Shown here: positions 12,301 through 24,937 of the stretch, in pieces
Numbering within the stretch: position 1 is the stretch's first letter
Layout: every line of letters begins with the position of its first letter
DNA from: Pagrus major
Lineage: Eukaryota > Chordata > Actinopteri > Spariformes > Sparidae
DNA length: 64,000 nt
NCBI RefSeq assembly: GCF_040436345.1
Contig: NC_133227.1
Span: 26,718,671 to 26,782,670, forward strand
Reading direction: 5' to 3'
The notes under the pieces: model-generated
The model's input: the letters and a program-made list of their open reading frames with translations, nothing else
Database searches by the model: none
What the model was told of the DNA's origin: nothing
Translations under genes and position numbers: made by a program

Positions 12301-15300
12301 ACCAGAGGAGGTGGAAGTGTAACCTGTGCTATCGGGTCAATGATGGTAGGAAAGGGGGGAGGAGTGATGAAAGAGATAAGATCTTGTGAAAGAGATACTG
12401 TTAGTGAGAACACCGCAGGGGATCGGCAACAAAATGTACAGTATTTTCATTAAGTGACAGACGGAGAAAATGACGAGGCAAAAATTCCTTTCATTTTCAA
12501 GGAGTTGATTATGATGAGTGCCGCAGGAATGAGTCCTAAAACCTGGGAATAAGTTCGCTTTTATGCACTTCTGGTTCCCTCATCTCAAACTCAGTGGGTC
12601 TTTTTAAATGGGCTTTAGTTGGCTGCCTGAAATCTGGTCAAGTGTCTAAATGAGACCACAGCTGTTGTCGGGGACATTAAACGTCATAACACCGTCTTTA
12701 CAGGTGGACTTTAGTTGCAAACTAATCTAAATCAGACTTTCCAAATTGTAGATTGATCAGTTTATAGTAAAGTGTGAATAGTATGGTGTAGTAGGAGGCT
12801 TAGTGGTGGTAATGTTGACTATGATGTAGTTTGTTTATAGCCTAATATTAGCTTTTTATAAAAGCCAGCAGTTACTTGTACTTTTTCGAACCTTGAGTGG
12901 ACAAACTCAGGTTTTCTTCTGTTTGTTTTCAACTCTATAAACACCAGAGAAGGTGTTTGAACTGGACACTAGAGTGTCAGGGTAGACAGGTTCATTGTGA
13001 CAGGAAACATTTGTATTTAAATTTTGGTAGGAGGACGAGAAGCTGCGGATGAAGATGAACAGAGATGTGTACTTATGCTAAAGTCCTTTTTAAGCAACGT
13101 GAAAAATATCACTCTTGATAACTCATTATTATTATTATTATATAAATGCCTCTTAGATTATTTTTATTCATACTCTTTTGTAGAGTGTGAAGGTCGTCTC
13201 AGTCTATTCATGTTTTCACACTGTTGTTGAATTGCCGTCCTCTGAGTCAGGTCTTCCTTTCCAGACTTTTTACATGGTTAGTTGAGGAAAAGAAAGAGAT
13301 ATCTACTCTACCTTATTTCATTTTGGTGATTATATAAAGATTAGTTTACATGCAAGAACTCCACTATCCCAATACACATTTTCACCTTCATGACTACCAT
13401 TTTTTTTTTCTTTGAGTAACAAAAATACTCTCCCTGCCTTGTCCTTCCCGCATACAATTGAATATTGAATTTTGCACAGTGTATACAGTGCACTGTTAAA
13501 TACTATATTCTCAATAGAGGTTTTTCTGTGTGTAGTTCCAGAGGAGTTTATGTACAACCCAGTCAGCAGATCGTACGGAGAGCCACACAAAAGACCCGAG
13601 GTCCAGAACGCCACCATTGAATTCATCGCTCCTTCAGAATACATGGTAGGTTTCAACAGCTGACCTGACATTGAAATGTATTCTGAGCAAACTAAATCAA
13701 ACAATTATTTCCTAAAATACATTTATGTAATTGTAATATTTTTGTAATAATATTTTTTTCCCTGTTTTACCCAGCTGAGGCCACCACAGCCTGCTGTTTA
13801 CCTCTTCATTCTTGACGTTTCCCACAACGCAGTGGAGACGGGCTACCTGAATGTGTTCTGCCAGTCGCTGCTGGACAACATCAATTCGTATGTACAGCAT
13901 TATATTTCCAGTTATTAGAGATGTTGAGAAGACAGAAGACCTTTTATATAATGGTCCTGTTGTGCTTTTAAAGTTGAATGAAATGTAGAATAGAATAGAA
14001 TAGAAATATAGATGTAAGAAGATCATTCATGTAAGCTGAGTGCCATCTTTATTTAAGTGTGTGTGTGTGCGTGTGTCTGTGTCCTAGGCTTCCTGGAGAC
14101 TCGCGGACAAAGGTAGGCTTCATCACCTTTGACAGCACCATCCACTTCTACAACCTCCAGGAGGGACTTTCCCAGCCTCAGATGCTCATCGTGTCTGACA
14201 TCGAAGGTGAGATGCAGCTGACAGCAAAGGTCAAACGCTCACTTCTACAGCAGCTTGACACCAGCTTTGTGCCAGCTTACTGCAGAAATGTAGATGTAAT
14301 AAATATGTTAGATATCAAGAGATCAGAGACTCTTATTTGTTGAACTAATATCTTTTTGTGCTCCACAGATATCTTTTTACCAACACCAGACAGCCTTCTA
14401 GTAAACCTCAATGAATGCAAAGAGGTAGGAACTTTGATTCAAGCTTTGTGAACCTGGAACTATTGTAAATTTAAAAAAAAAACCTCACTCTGACCTCTTT
14501 ACAGAGGGAAGAATGATGAAATGAGAAACAAACGTTTTTCCCTCAGGGATCAATAATGCGTCATATATTTGTTTTTCAGCTTGTGCAGGATCTGCTGAAG
14601 AGCCTGCCAAGTTTATTTGAAAAGACCATGGAGACCCAATCAGCGTTGGGTTCAGCTCTGCAAGCGGCCTTCAAGCTGCTGTCGCCCACCGGAGGGCGCA
14701 TGTCTGTCTTTCAGACCCAGCTGCCTAACCTTGGTGTGGGGGCACTCCAGTCCAGAGAAGACCCCAACCAGCGGGCATCTGCCAAGGTGAGAGCTGTGAT
14801 GGCAAGCTGTTGCGTTAGACGTCATACAGCAGGATTAAAGAGCTGTTTGCTCAGGATTTAGGATTTAGAGTATTATAAATCAGTCAGAGGTCAAAAATAT
14901 TAAACATTAATTTGACTGCTTGTTTTCACATTTTCATTGAAACCGAAGGCAGATTATTTTTTAACTGCACTAAAAAACGTCACCAACAAACAGACAGAAT
15001 GAATGAGTTTAGTCATAAAAGCGCTCTGACCTAGTTGAAGGAAGTCATGGAAAAGTTATTGATTCAGGAGAGATTTTTTCTTTCCCATGCCTCACGGTCC
15101 CACCTGGTGTGTTTCCCTTCAGGACATCCAGCACTTATCCCCAGCGACAGACTTCTACAAGAAGCTGGCTCTGGACTGCTCTGGCCAGCAGGTTGCGGTT
15201 GACCTGTTCCTGCTCAGCACTCAGTACTGCGACCTGGCATCGCTTGGTAAGTCCCGGGCGGAATAAAGGGGTGGGGTTTATTGGACAGTTTTTGTTTATT

Positions 15301-18300
15301 TACATGTCTAGAACTCGATAAAGAATACACAGATCCTAGTTTCCTAATAAATCAATCTTTGGGGAAAGAACAGCTTTGCGAATCATGTGTTGGACCATCC
15401 TAATTTGAAAACACTTGGTGCTACAATACAGTTAATCAGTTTTTGCATTAAGTGAAAAACACACTGCAGATACTGTGTCTATCATTGGTAATGGCATAAT
15501 ACCAGATGCAGGCACAGGAGGAGAGAGTGGTGAAGTGGCTATGAATCTATTTTTGTTCTGTCAGAAATGAGACAATCAGCTTCTCATCGTTGCCTCTTCT
15601 CTCTCCCAGGTTGCATATCAAGATACTCGGCAGGGAGCATTTACTACTACCCCTCCTACCACCACCAGCACAACCCCGCTCAGGTGGAGTGCTTCCAGAA
15701 GGATCTGAAGAGATACTTAACCAGGAAGATCGGCTTCGAGGCCGTCATGAGGATACGCTGCACCAAAGGTCCGTCTGAAAACACATTCCCAGATGTGACT
15801 TTGAAAGTTAAACATCTGGAATTCTCATGATGTATTTCAGTTTGTGCTTTTTTTTTTTACCCCAGCTCATCATAATTTCTGCAGACTTGTATTAATCATG
15901 AAAATTTGGATAAGATTATCCGTCTTCCTGTAGATAATGACACCAGCTGCTGTGTTAAACTCTTTATTGTTGTAAAAAGTTGAAAGTATGGAAGTTTCAT
16001 TAAAATTTTTAGCGCAAACAAATATTATTTCAATAATTTCGATGCTGTCCTCACAGACAGTACAGCCTCTACAGCCCCTGAATTCCTTTAAATATTCCTG
16101 ATGTGTATTTGACGTTTAAGTTTGAGCTCCTGTCTTGCATTTTTAAGTGTTCAGGCATATTTTTGTTATTATTCAGGTTTAATTTTTTTTGCAGATAAAT
16201 GTTGTATCTTCGTGTTTTCAGTCCAGTTTCATTGATTTTGTCTCTCCGTCTCTGCAGGTCTGTCCATCCACACGTTCCACGGAAACTTCTTTGTGCGCTC
16301 CACGGATCTGTTGTCCCTCCCCAACGTGAACCCAGACGCTGGCTTTGCGGTTCAGATGTCCATCGAGGAAAACCTGGACGACATGCAAGTCGTCTCTTTC
16401 CAGGCCGCGCTGCTTTACACGTCCAGCAAAGGTAAACACACACAGAGCCAGGGTTGTTTTTTTTTCCAAAGCCATTGTGAAATTTAAAAAATAATTAAAC
16501 TGTCTCTAACATCTTTTCTCTGACAGGAGAGAGGAGGATCCGTGTCCACACGTTGTGTCTCCCTGTGGTCAATTCTCTGTCGGACATCTTTGCCGGAGCT
16601 GATGTTCAAGCCATCACTGGACTGCTGGCTTGCATGGGTACGTACCACGCTATTTTTCACCTTTTGGAAGATCACCCCAGACATGTCTTAAGACATATAA
16701 AAATACTCAGCTATGTATGATGTCATGCCCCAAAGGAAGTTATATTAAGCAGTTAAAATTACATCTACGCCATCTCCCTCATTCATAAGGCCTGTGTACG
16801 CCTACATTCACATCTTAAACTCTAAACCAAACTCTGCACCTCTGCCCGTGTCTGTTTGTTGGTTGTTTGGTTTGTCAGCCAAATCACACAAAAAGTACTT
16901 CCACGAAACTTGGATGAACATTGGGTCTCAGTCCAGAATAGATCTAATTAACTTTTGGTGCGGATCCAGATAAAAGGATGGATCCAGGAATTTTTTTCTC
17001 ATGTTCTTTAACGTTGCGAGTTGGGGTGTTTTTTTGACATTTTCTTAAATTTCACAGGGAATAATGCATGGATCTTGATGAGAAGAATCCTGAATATTTA
17101 GGTGGCTGTTATCTATGAGCACAAGTTGACGTGGATCCAAACAAAAGTCCTGATCTGGTAGATTTAAATATATTAGATATGATTTTGAGTAGGCTCAACT
17201 GAATTAAAGTGGACTGAGTACCATTCTAGTTGAGAAATGAGATGTTCTGGTTTTGTTCATAATAATTGAATGTCATGTCAGATTTTTTGTTTTTATTCAA
17301 GTTGTGAGTACCTGCAGTAGAATCTCATTTTCTTTCCCCCCAAATAGTTTTCCAATTTGAAAACTGAAAAGGCAATTTGGTATTGTAAAATGTTTGTTCA
17401 TGTATCAGAGCTCTTTCATTTATTTTGTCAATCTATGAAGCCTTATTGACAATTTTCTGGATACTTGATTACATCACATGAAGGTTTTCTACTGAAATAT
17501 TTTCTCTAAGAGAAAGGCATCAGTTTGGTGTGTGTGTGTGTGTGTGTGTGTGAGAGTGAGATATGAATGAAGTTGGATTTCTATTAAGCATCACAAATTA
17601 TTCCCCATTGTTTCAGTAAATAGTCTTTTGATTGACTTGACACTAAATCATTGCAGAGTTTTTCATCCACTTCACTGTTATTAGCACTGACAGATGGAGA
17701 TGAGTGGCGACAGCTGTGGTTGCCGAGCAACCATCACATACTGAGCAGTCAGATCTGTCCTGGCTTATCTCACATCTTACAGAGCAGACGCTGATCTTTT
17801 GCTTTCTTCATAATAAGGCACAGAATGGATCTGACTAATCGCCCACAGCTGTTCTAGATTGCCCATTAATGCACACAATACTACAAGTCTTACAGTCGAG
17901 TTGGAAAATATGTTCAACTCTTAACATTTCTTCGATGATCATAAATTCATAAATCACATTTTGTCACACTCCAAGGTCAAGAAGATCAAAAGCCTCCCAT
18001 GTTTGATAGACAGCAAACTTCTTGTACTTTTTGATGTTTTTTGTTTCCAGAAAAATGAAACAAATACCTGTGAAGATTAGCGAGATCCATGTTTTTTCTG
18101 TCACGTTTGTTACTACCACTGGGGGCTGCCAAACTCCTCCACATATTGGCAATAAAGAATAAGATTCCTCCTCCTGACACCTGCAGATGTGTCTCTCTCT
18201 CTCCAGCTGTGGACCGCTCGGTGACGGCCAGTCTGAGTGATGCAAGAGATGCGATGACCAACGCTGCCATTGACTCGCTGGCGTCGTACCGGCAGTCCGT

Positions 18301-20080
18301 GTTGACCATCCAGCAGCCCGGCCTGCTGTCTCCAGCCTGCCTCAGACTCTTCCCCCTCTTCATCCTTGCCCTGCTCAAACAGGTTAACACCTTAACTTCA
18401 TTACTTCACTAATTAAATAAACACAAAACACGATAAACAGCTTATTCAACAGTTTACCTCTTAGGATCTTGTCTTGTAAACCGCTCTCTCGAGCCCTTAT
18501 TGATCCAGTTTTGTGCGTTTGTGTGTGCGGCCTGCAGAGAGCCTTCAGGACAGGCACCAGCACCAGGCTGGATGACCGGGTGTTTGCCATGTGTCAGCTG
18601 AAGTACCAGCCGCTGGCCTACGCCATGCTGATGATCCACCCTGCTCTGTACCGAATCGATGATCTGACCGATGAGGTAAGGAGGAGGACATTTACCCTCA
18701 GCGCCTTCACGTATTACATCCCTGAAAGTAGTAAGCCTGGATGTAGTTTCAGAAAAGGTTTTTAGTGTTTTGCTGTTCATAAAGATTATATGATCAGATT
18801 AAAAATGAAAAAATAGGAATAAGAAAGTGCCCTTAACTGCTAAAACTCTAAATTCTAGGTGTTTTCATTTTAATATTGGGCTGAACGAGAACAGTCATCC
18901 CAGTTTTTTTGCAACGCTATTTTAAGTGTCTCCCTGTTACTGAGTAATCTTCTCTTTGCTGCCTCCTCAGGGAGCTTTGAACATCAGTGAACGGACCATC
19001 CCTCAGCCCAGACTGCTGCAGCTGTCTGTGGAGAAGCTCAGCAGGGAGGCCGCTTTCCTCATGGATGCTGGAACGGTACGGTGCTTTTAGCTCTCATAAC
19101 AAGCCAACGGAAGTGCAAAGCTTCTGTCCCAAACCGGGCTGAAACCTGAGGAAAAGTGCTTCATTTAATGAGTCGCCACTTTTTTCTAAATTGCTTTCGC
19201 CAACACTAAAATCATTTGAATATAGCTGTGGGTTACAGTATTTGATTGGAAAATGAAAAGATTTCTTGTGTGCATTCTCTTCACAATTACAGTAAAAATC
19301 TTAAACAAATCCCTATAAGCTTCAGAGTTTTTAATACTTTAAGCACAGAGTAAGGAGGGTAGTGTGCAGTGATAGCTCTCAGTACTAAAACACTTCCTGT
19401 TTATTTGTGATTGTTTTTAATATATGCCTTATTCTGGTCCAACAGGTGATGTATCTTTGGATCGGACGTAACTGCAACCCCAACTTCCTCACACAAGTCC
19501 TGGGAGTTCCCAACTATGCTACCGTGCCTGATAACCTGGTATGAAACCTCATGTTGCAGGAGTCACACTTATTTAACACTGCTTCCACCTGCTGCGGCCA
19601 TTTTTTAACTCATCCACGTCATCCTCAAACCTGAATCTGTGTGCCATGATTTTCCAACTAATTGTCTCAAGGATGACAAAACAATCGCGTACAGTTCAAC
19701 CGCAGTTTCTGTCCTTCCTGGTGATGAAAACCTGACTCTCACTCTCTCCTCTTACAGTATCTGCTGCCAGAGCTGGACACTGCCGAGTCACAGAGAACCA
19801 GAGCTTTTGTCGGTTGGCTGCGGGATCAGAGGCCGTTCTTCCCCTCCCTGCAAGTCATCAGGTGGGCAACAGGCAACATCCTGCTTAAAAGAATAAAGAG
19901 TCAAGTAGCTAGAGAGCGCAGGAAATTTCATTTAATCAAAACTCTTGATCATTTGTCTCTCTCAGGGACGAGAGCCAGCGGAAAGTCAGCTTCATGCAGA
20001 ACATGATTGAGGACCGGACGGAGTCGGCCCTGTCGTACTACGAGTTCCTTCTTCACGTCCAGCAGCAAATCTCCAAATAA
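2031..20080 (+). CDS. sec24a: Protein transport protein Sec24A (COPII coat cargo adaptor), 23 coding exons
   Basis: Sec24 pairs with Sec23 in the inner COPII coat and selects cargo at ER exit sites. Exons: 2031-2097, 5112-5732, 7896-8060, 9529-9591, 10255-10421, 10929-11116, 11500-11602, 12219-12345, 13536-13645, 13775-13887, 14088-14206, 14369-14424, 14580-14786, 15123-15246, 15610-15768, 16258-16431, 16527-16637, 18207-18382, 18538-18675, 18971-19075, 19446-19538, 19758-19861, 19966-20080. Phases agree throughout and give 1134 aa (human about 1093). Residues 1 to about 450 are the disordered Pro/Gln/Ser-rich N-terminus. The zinc finger has Cys471, 474, 492 and 495 in exon 8. The trunk domain starts near 538 (VYLFILDVS), followed by beta-sandwich, helical and C-terminal gelsolin-like domains. 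The start codon opens the first exon and matches the family (MSTAGFNSQNGT). The exon 15 donor, GTCCGT, is weak. Paralogue A is chosen because camlg and ddx46 follow; Sec24B is the alternative. Confidence 0.95.
3416..3639. mobile_element. Short non-autonomous hAT-like DNA transposon in sec24a intron 1
   Basis: The ends are inverted: GGGCTGC at 3419-3425 on the left and GCAGCCCC at 3631-3638 on the right. The element is flanked on both sides by ATAAAGA (3409-3415 and 3640-3646), a likely target-site duplication of 7 or 8 bp. The interior has the teleost repeat look of alternating aatcg-like words and holds no open frame. The duplication length and the GGGCTGC ends suggest hAT, but the family is inferred. 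Confidence 0.55.
9293..9358 (+). repeat. (CAT)n trinucleotide microsatellite in sec24a intron 3
   Basis: More than twenty uninterrupted CAT units lie about 170 bases upstream of the sec24a exon 4 acceptor. In the three forward frames this reads as runs of His, Ile or Ser, which are not real protein. The tract is probably length-variable between individuals. Confidence 0.95.
16849..17235 (+). repeat. Dispersed teleost repeat, copy 1 (sec24a intron 17)
   Basis: This copy runs from a GTTTGTTGGTTG-type start through blocks such as CCACGAAACTTGGATG, CCAGAATAGA, AACTTTTGGTGCGGATCC and GGAATAATGCATGGATC, and ends near CCATTCTAGTT. The same blocks in the same order occur at 45400-45720. I recognise it as a common interspersed repeat of fish genomes but cannot name the family. 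No coding frame is preserved. Confidence 0.7.
17527..17552 (+). repeat. (GT)n microsatellite in sec24a intron 17
   Basis: An uninterrupted run of about twelve GT units. Shorter GT-rich runs also occur at 14056-14080, just before the exon 11 acceptor, and at 20131-20155 in the 3' untranslated region. Confidence 0.9.
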
Positions 20081-21538
20081 TCTTCAGTGGGACTGCTGGG
20101 ACGAGGGAGCACTGAAGTGAGGACGTGCATTGGTGTGTGTGTGTGTGCGTGTGTGTCTGTATGTATGTGTATGGGTGAAAGCATTGGGAGGAGGACTGAA
20201 GGAATCTCCAGCTGTGATGCTCCATCTCTCTCTGAGGAAAAAACCCTGAACTGAACTGATGTAAAGCGTCACTCAAATCAAACTACGTGACGGACAGTGC
20301 GAGGACGGACAGTGACTTAGAATCGATTCTGATCCTTATTTGGCACTTTTTACCCAGCTGAAGCAACGCTTTGAAAGAAAAAAAAAAAAGAGGCAAGAAA
20401 TCCACAATGGTGATGATGATGTATGTCAATGATTAAATGAATCAGTGTTTATTCTCATAGAAGAATGCTATCTTACAGAGGTATCTTTCAGATACAGTCC
20501 AGGCAAGCGGATGTGTGAAGTGTTTTTGTTCCAAAAGCACAGTCGTCTTTACTAAAAACAAGTATGTGTGTATGTATGTTTCAGACTAGAGTCATGAGGA
20601 TGTTTAGTATGTTTGCGCTCAAAGACTGTTATTGGGTGTCACCAGGAGTGTTTATACACAGAACACCTGAGCTCTAACAACACTCTTAATATTGAACCCG
20701 AAGGACAGAACGTGTGCTTTTTATTTCTCAGTCATTATAATTGTGTGTCGAACAAATCCGTAGAGTCTGCCGTAAAAAAGGCAGAAATGTTAAAGGTGTT
20801 GGAGGGCGGATCGACCTCGTCGTCACCGCTGCCTTGAATGTGTGGACTCGGCAGTGGAAAGTCGTTTTCGTTTGGTCTGATCTGTCCTTCAGAATCTCTG
20901 TCATCTTTTCTGTCTCTGGACATTCAGAACACCTCTGACGACATCCCTGTTCTGTTTGTTTCTCCTTTTTTTTTTCTGATAATCTAATAATTTATGAGAC
21001 TCCCAATCTGATTAAATTCTATAATTGCCTTGTATGGGAACTCACTTTTTATTATTAAAACCTCTGTTCAAATACAGACTCTATATATATAATATTTTAA
21101 TATAATAGGATATGGGAAATTCTTTAACACAGACATAACAAAGCCATTGTGATCTTTTAATCATGCTTATTGATACTTGTATATTGAAAAGACTGCATTA
21201 TATAAAGGTGAAGAAATGCTGATGATTTTAGTATAAACGTTAAGGTGAAATGACGCTAAGAGAATAAAATGTTTGGGACTTTTTAAATGTAGTTTTGTGT
21301 TTTGGTGGCTGAACAGTGTTTATTCAGTGGAAATGAAGACTACAAAACAGAATATGGACCAATACAGTCAGTTTTTCTCTTGACTGAGCGCGGATTGCAG
21401 GTTTTTTGATTTGGTCCTCCTTCATACAGTTTGTAATTTATGTATTATATGAGCAAAAATGTATTTAGGAACAGACAAATATGTTTTGGTCTTCATGCAC
21501 AAAATTGTCTTTCATAAAAAAAATCTGATGGAAATAAA
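20081..21538 (+). other. sec24a 3' untranslated region
   Basis: The stretch follows the sec24a stop codon and is AT-rich with no coding signal. Canonical AATAAA signals lie at 21263-21268 and 21533-21538, giving a likely 3' UTR of about 1.2 to 1.5 kb. A GT-rich stretch and a poly(A) run near 20380 are present. Which signal is used cannot be told from sequence. Confidence 0.6.
21263..21268 (+). terminator. Candidate sec24a poly(A) signal
   Basis: AATAAA followed by a GT-rich stretch (tagttttgtgttttggtgg), the expected downstream element. A second AATAAA at 21533-21538 is a possible distal site. Confidence 0.5.
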
Positions 21539-21565
21539 AATAGCCTGTGTTTGTACGGAGTAAAG

Positions 21566-22370
21566 AGCAGAGGCGTGGACTCGAGACTTGAGTCAAGACC
21601 TACAACTCAACCTAGACTTTAAAGGTGCTATATTATACTCATTTTCAGGTTTATACTTTTATTTAGAGTGTCTTCTAGAAAATGTGACAAGCTTTAAACT
21701 CAAAAAACACTTTACTTTTGTCATGCTGTCGACTGCTGCAGCACCTTTAGTCCCCCTCTGTCTGAGTGCCTGTCTCTTTAAGGCCCCCACTACCAAAAAA
21801 AAACTCAGTCTTCTCTGATTGGTCAGCTCTCACAGGCCCGAGCAGACACTGGACGCTGTGTTTCTGCATCAGCCCTGCCGCTGCTTTTGCAACCACAACT
21901 CATGGAAGTCCTAACGGCTTGTTTAAAGGCACGGTTTCTGAACACGGGGTCCGTGGATTGAGTGTTTTGATACTTTCTCAATATTTATATAGAACATAGA
22001 TCTGCTTTATGATTAAAAATAAAAGACAGGAGATCTTGATTTCTACAATATGGGACCTTTAAAACCAATGACCTGTGACCTCACCTGTCCACAAGAGAGG
22101 GAATGTTTGTGTGTAAAAAAAAAAAAATCAATTGACGTAGGATGACTTAATATCCTCTGCAAACCCTAAGATTAAAAATGATGTTATTAAAATGTGTGCA
22201 AGTAATCAACTCATCATTTTACTGGCAAAAGATTCACTTTATTGTCCCTGTAACTTAACTAAATGTTGCTCTGTTAACTCAAACGCGGTGAAGGTGCACA
22301 TAATAACTTGTTTGGGACTTGAAACACAAAGTTCACGACTTCAACTTCACTCGAGAGTTTCTACAATTTA
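21566..22370. repeat. Older ACTTGAGTC-type dispersed repeat, split by the TTAA-flanked MITE
   Basis: Left of the MITE are gtggactcgagacttgagtc-like words (from about 21573). Right of it the sequence continues with accaatgacctgtgacctc (from 22063), and near 22310 with cttgtttgggacttgaaac and cacgacttcaacttcactcg. These pieces resemble one known type of teleost interspersed repeat built of gacttga words, so the MITE appears to have landed inside it. The boundaries are approximate. Confidence 0.4.
21623..22058. mobile_element. TTAA-flanked MITE (piggyBac-like), 436 bp
   Basis: The left end reads AGGTGCTATATT and the right end, reverse-complemented, reads AGGTCCCATATT. These are terminal inverted repeats of about 12 bases with two mismatches. 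TTAA directly flanks both ends (21619-21622 and 22059-22062), the target used by piggyBac-type transposases. The interior has no transposase and includes the words CTGTCTCTTTAAGGCCCCC and CTGATTGGTCAGCTCTC, familiar from many fish copies of this repeat. The family assignment rests on the TTAA and the ends only. Confidence 0.6.
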
Positions 22371-24700
22371 CAAAAACAATGGTTTCGCTCCACCTCTGGT
22401 AAAATGTGCACCACTCATCATCCGTCAGCTCCACTATAGTTCTGTTAATGTTAATAATCAATATTTCCCTCACAGTTTTTCTACCAATACAATGGATGTA
22501 TATCTGTAAATCTTAGAACATGCAAAACAGATGAAGTAAAAAAAAATGTGTTTTTTTATTTTTTATGAAGTGACACATTTCCTGAAAAAGAAATGTTAAA
22601 AATGCCAAATGTCAGCAATAAATAACATTTGAACAATATGACGTTCCTTTTTAAAGCTAATATCAGTCAGTATAAACAATGTTGCTATTTGTAACAGTTA
22701 AAGACACATTTTTATTATGAATCCTGCTTTTATATCAGAAGGGCAGGATTTAATCGGGTTATGTCCTGTATGGAAGAAAATTGTCATACAATGAAAACTC
22801 AGCACAAAACAAACTTGTTATAAATCTGTCCCCGTCCCTGCAGCTCTGCCAGGTGCTCACAGAGCGGTAACATCAGATATTTACCAGCCTTATCAGTGCA
22901 CTGTTTGATTATAAAGTTCATTGCTCTTGCAACTTTAATTTGATATATTTGTAGTTCTCCTTTTTGTTTCTTTGTCTGTAGTTCAGATGTGATGAGTTTC
23001 ATGAGTAAGCCTCTGTATTTTTTGATTCAGATCAGGATTTGGCCTCCATTTTCTACCCCAGTGTAAATAATCTACTTAACTTCATATCCATTCCTAATTT
23101 CTCCTGCACAGTTTTGCAGCTGCAGGTCCTGTGTGGTTTTATGACGGTGTAATATTTGTATTACACTGCCTCAGTGCTTATGGAAATGCTTCAAAGCGAC
23201 CCCCAACCTGGGGATCAGGACATCCACAAGGGGTTGCAGTAAATACTGAGGCAGGAATCAAACCTGTTTCACAATGTTAACTTTGTTTCTCAGACTTTTC
23301 TCCATTCTTTGATATTTTCCTGTAAAATAAAAATTCTAGTTTTATCTCTTAATGCCTCAAAAATAAATAATAATAATAAATCTTTATGCACATTCAAGTA
23401 CTTAATACTTTGAGTAGCAAGACAAAAATACAAATGCATAAACACACTTTTTGTCAGATGAAGACGTGATACACGCGGTTCTGTTTCGTGAATCTAAGTT
23501 ATGGTGAAAATGGGTGTACATGCACAAGCTTGATTTAAATTGAGTTCAACATACACTTAAAGGTGCAAAAAGTGATTCTGAAGAAAGAGAATTGATTGTT
23601 TAGTCTCATTTGCAGGTCATCAAATACTTTTCAAATACTCTTTTTTTTAAAAGCACAATGACTTTGGTCTCTGGTTTTCTATAGCTTAGCAGTAAACTGA
23701 ATATATTTGGGTGTTCAGCTTTTGTTTGCAGGAAACTGTGGTGGACATTTCTCTCTGCTTTCTGACATTCTATGAACCAAATGATTTATCAGATACTTTA
23801 TCAAATAAACAGTAGATTCATTTGAAATTTTAATAATTGCAGCTCTAATTTTGTCTGCAACTTCCTTCTTTTTACGAACAGGCTATAACTTTACATGTTG
23901 AATATGCATTGGTGGACTAACATCGATGCTTGGTGCTCACACACCGTCAAGGTTGATGCACAGTGTTTCCCAGATGTCGAGCTTTTGATATGAAGATCCC
24001 GACCACATTATAACCACCATCTTGTTGCTGCTGTTTAACATTCACCCTGACGCAGATTCAAAAGATGCACCACGTGTTGATGTATATTTCTATATTAATA
24101 ACTATATATGTTCTGTACATTTGTGTAAAATTAAGGTTTTTACAAGCTTTCATTTCCTTATACAACCCTGTGTTGTATAATGATAAATTAAGAACCTTGT
24201 ATGTGGAATATGCATTGTTTTGGTGATAGCTGGCCCAAGGCGTGGCCTCCGACCAGTATGAGAATTCTGATCATCAACAACAAACCTCAATTCCTGTAAT
24301 CTGCATCCGTTTTAAAAATAAATGAAGAAAAACTAAATGCTGGCAGTCATCAAAATTTCACATTATTTCTGAGCCCAATGTGGTGTCTTCAAAAAAAGTA
24401 TTAAATAATAATAGAATATTCAATTTACTATGATATGACATGGAGAAAAGCAGCAAATCGTTGTATAATGAATAATATGCATTGTGTTGGGGATGGGTGG
24501 CTTAAGGTGTGGCCCCTGACCAGGCCTAGGGTCACCCTCTAAATCACTGAGCCTGCCCCTGTTCATTTAGATTTTTATTATTTATTTATTATTATTTTTT
24601 TTAAATGTATTTTCTTGAGGTTTCCGGCGCATTAAAAAGCACATATGCACACCTCATCAATCAGATAAGCGCCTCTGTTTTCCTGCAAGTCAGCGTCGAG
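22371..24700. other. AT-rich intergenic DNA between sec24a and camlg
   Basis: No gene is visible here. Two related stretches, 24196-24255 and 24460-24521, share AATATGCATTG followed by a GGTGATAGCTGGCCC or GGGATGGGTGGCTTA block and then GGTGTGGCC and GACCAG words. They look like two decayed copies of one repeat. A short cacaaggggttgcag fragment near 23228 also looks like repeat debris. A run of about 20 A lies at 24705-24724, just before the camlg promoter. Confidence 0.45.
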
Positions 24701-24724
24701 GGCTTTAAAAAAAAAAAAAAAAAA

Positions 24725-24937
24725 CAAGCCCCCAAACCTCTTTGTCATGCTCGGCGGTGACGTCATCACCGTGCGCCCTTCTCCTCAGCCAGCCAGCGCT
24801 CGCTCGTGTTTACCGTTGAATTCAGTGAGCTGAGGCTTTTGTGTCGTCTCCCGCTGAAACGCCGCTTTTTGTTTTTTTTTGCGTGTGTGTGCGTTAAATG
24901 TGCGGTGGATTACATTTGTAGTTAATTTATTTCCAAC
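24725..24937 (+). promoter_or_regulatory. camlg promoter and 5' leader with a perfect CRE
   Basis: A full palindromic cAMP-response element, TGACGTCA, lies at 24758-24765 inside a larger near-palindrome, GGTGACGTCATCACC. The surrounding 24745-24860 is GC- and CpG-rich compared with the AT-rich DNA to the left. There is no TATA box. This is the expected layout of a CREB/ATF-responsive housekeeping promoter; binding is inferred from the motif alone. Confidence 0.5.

Noticed and set aside
13330-13704. Minus-strand frames opposite sec24a and ddx46 exons (for example 13330-13704 and 16069-16443)
   Set aside because: They are shadows of plus-strand exons with no splice or homology support.
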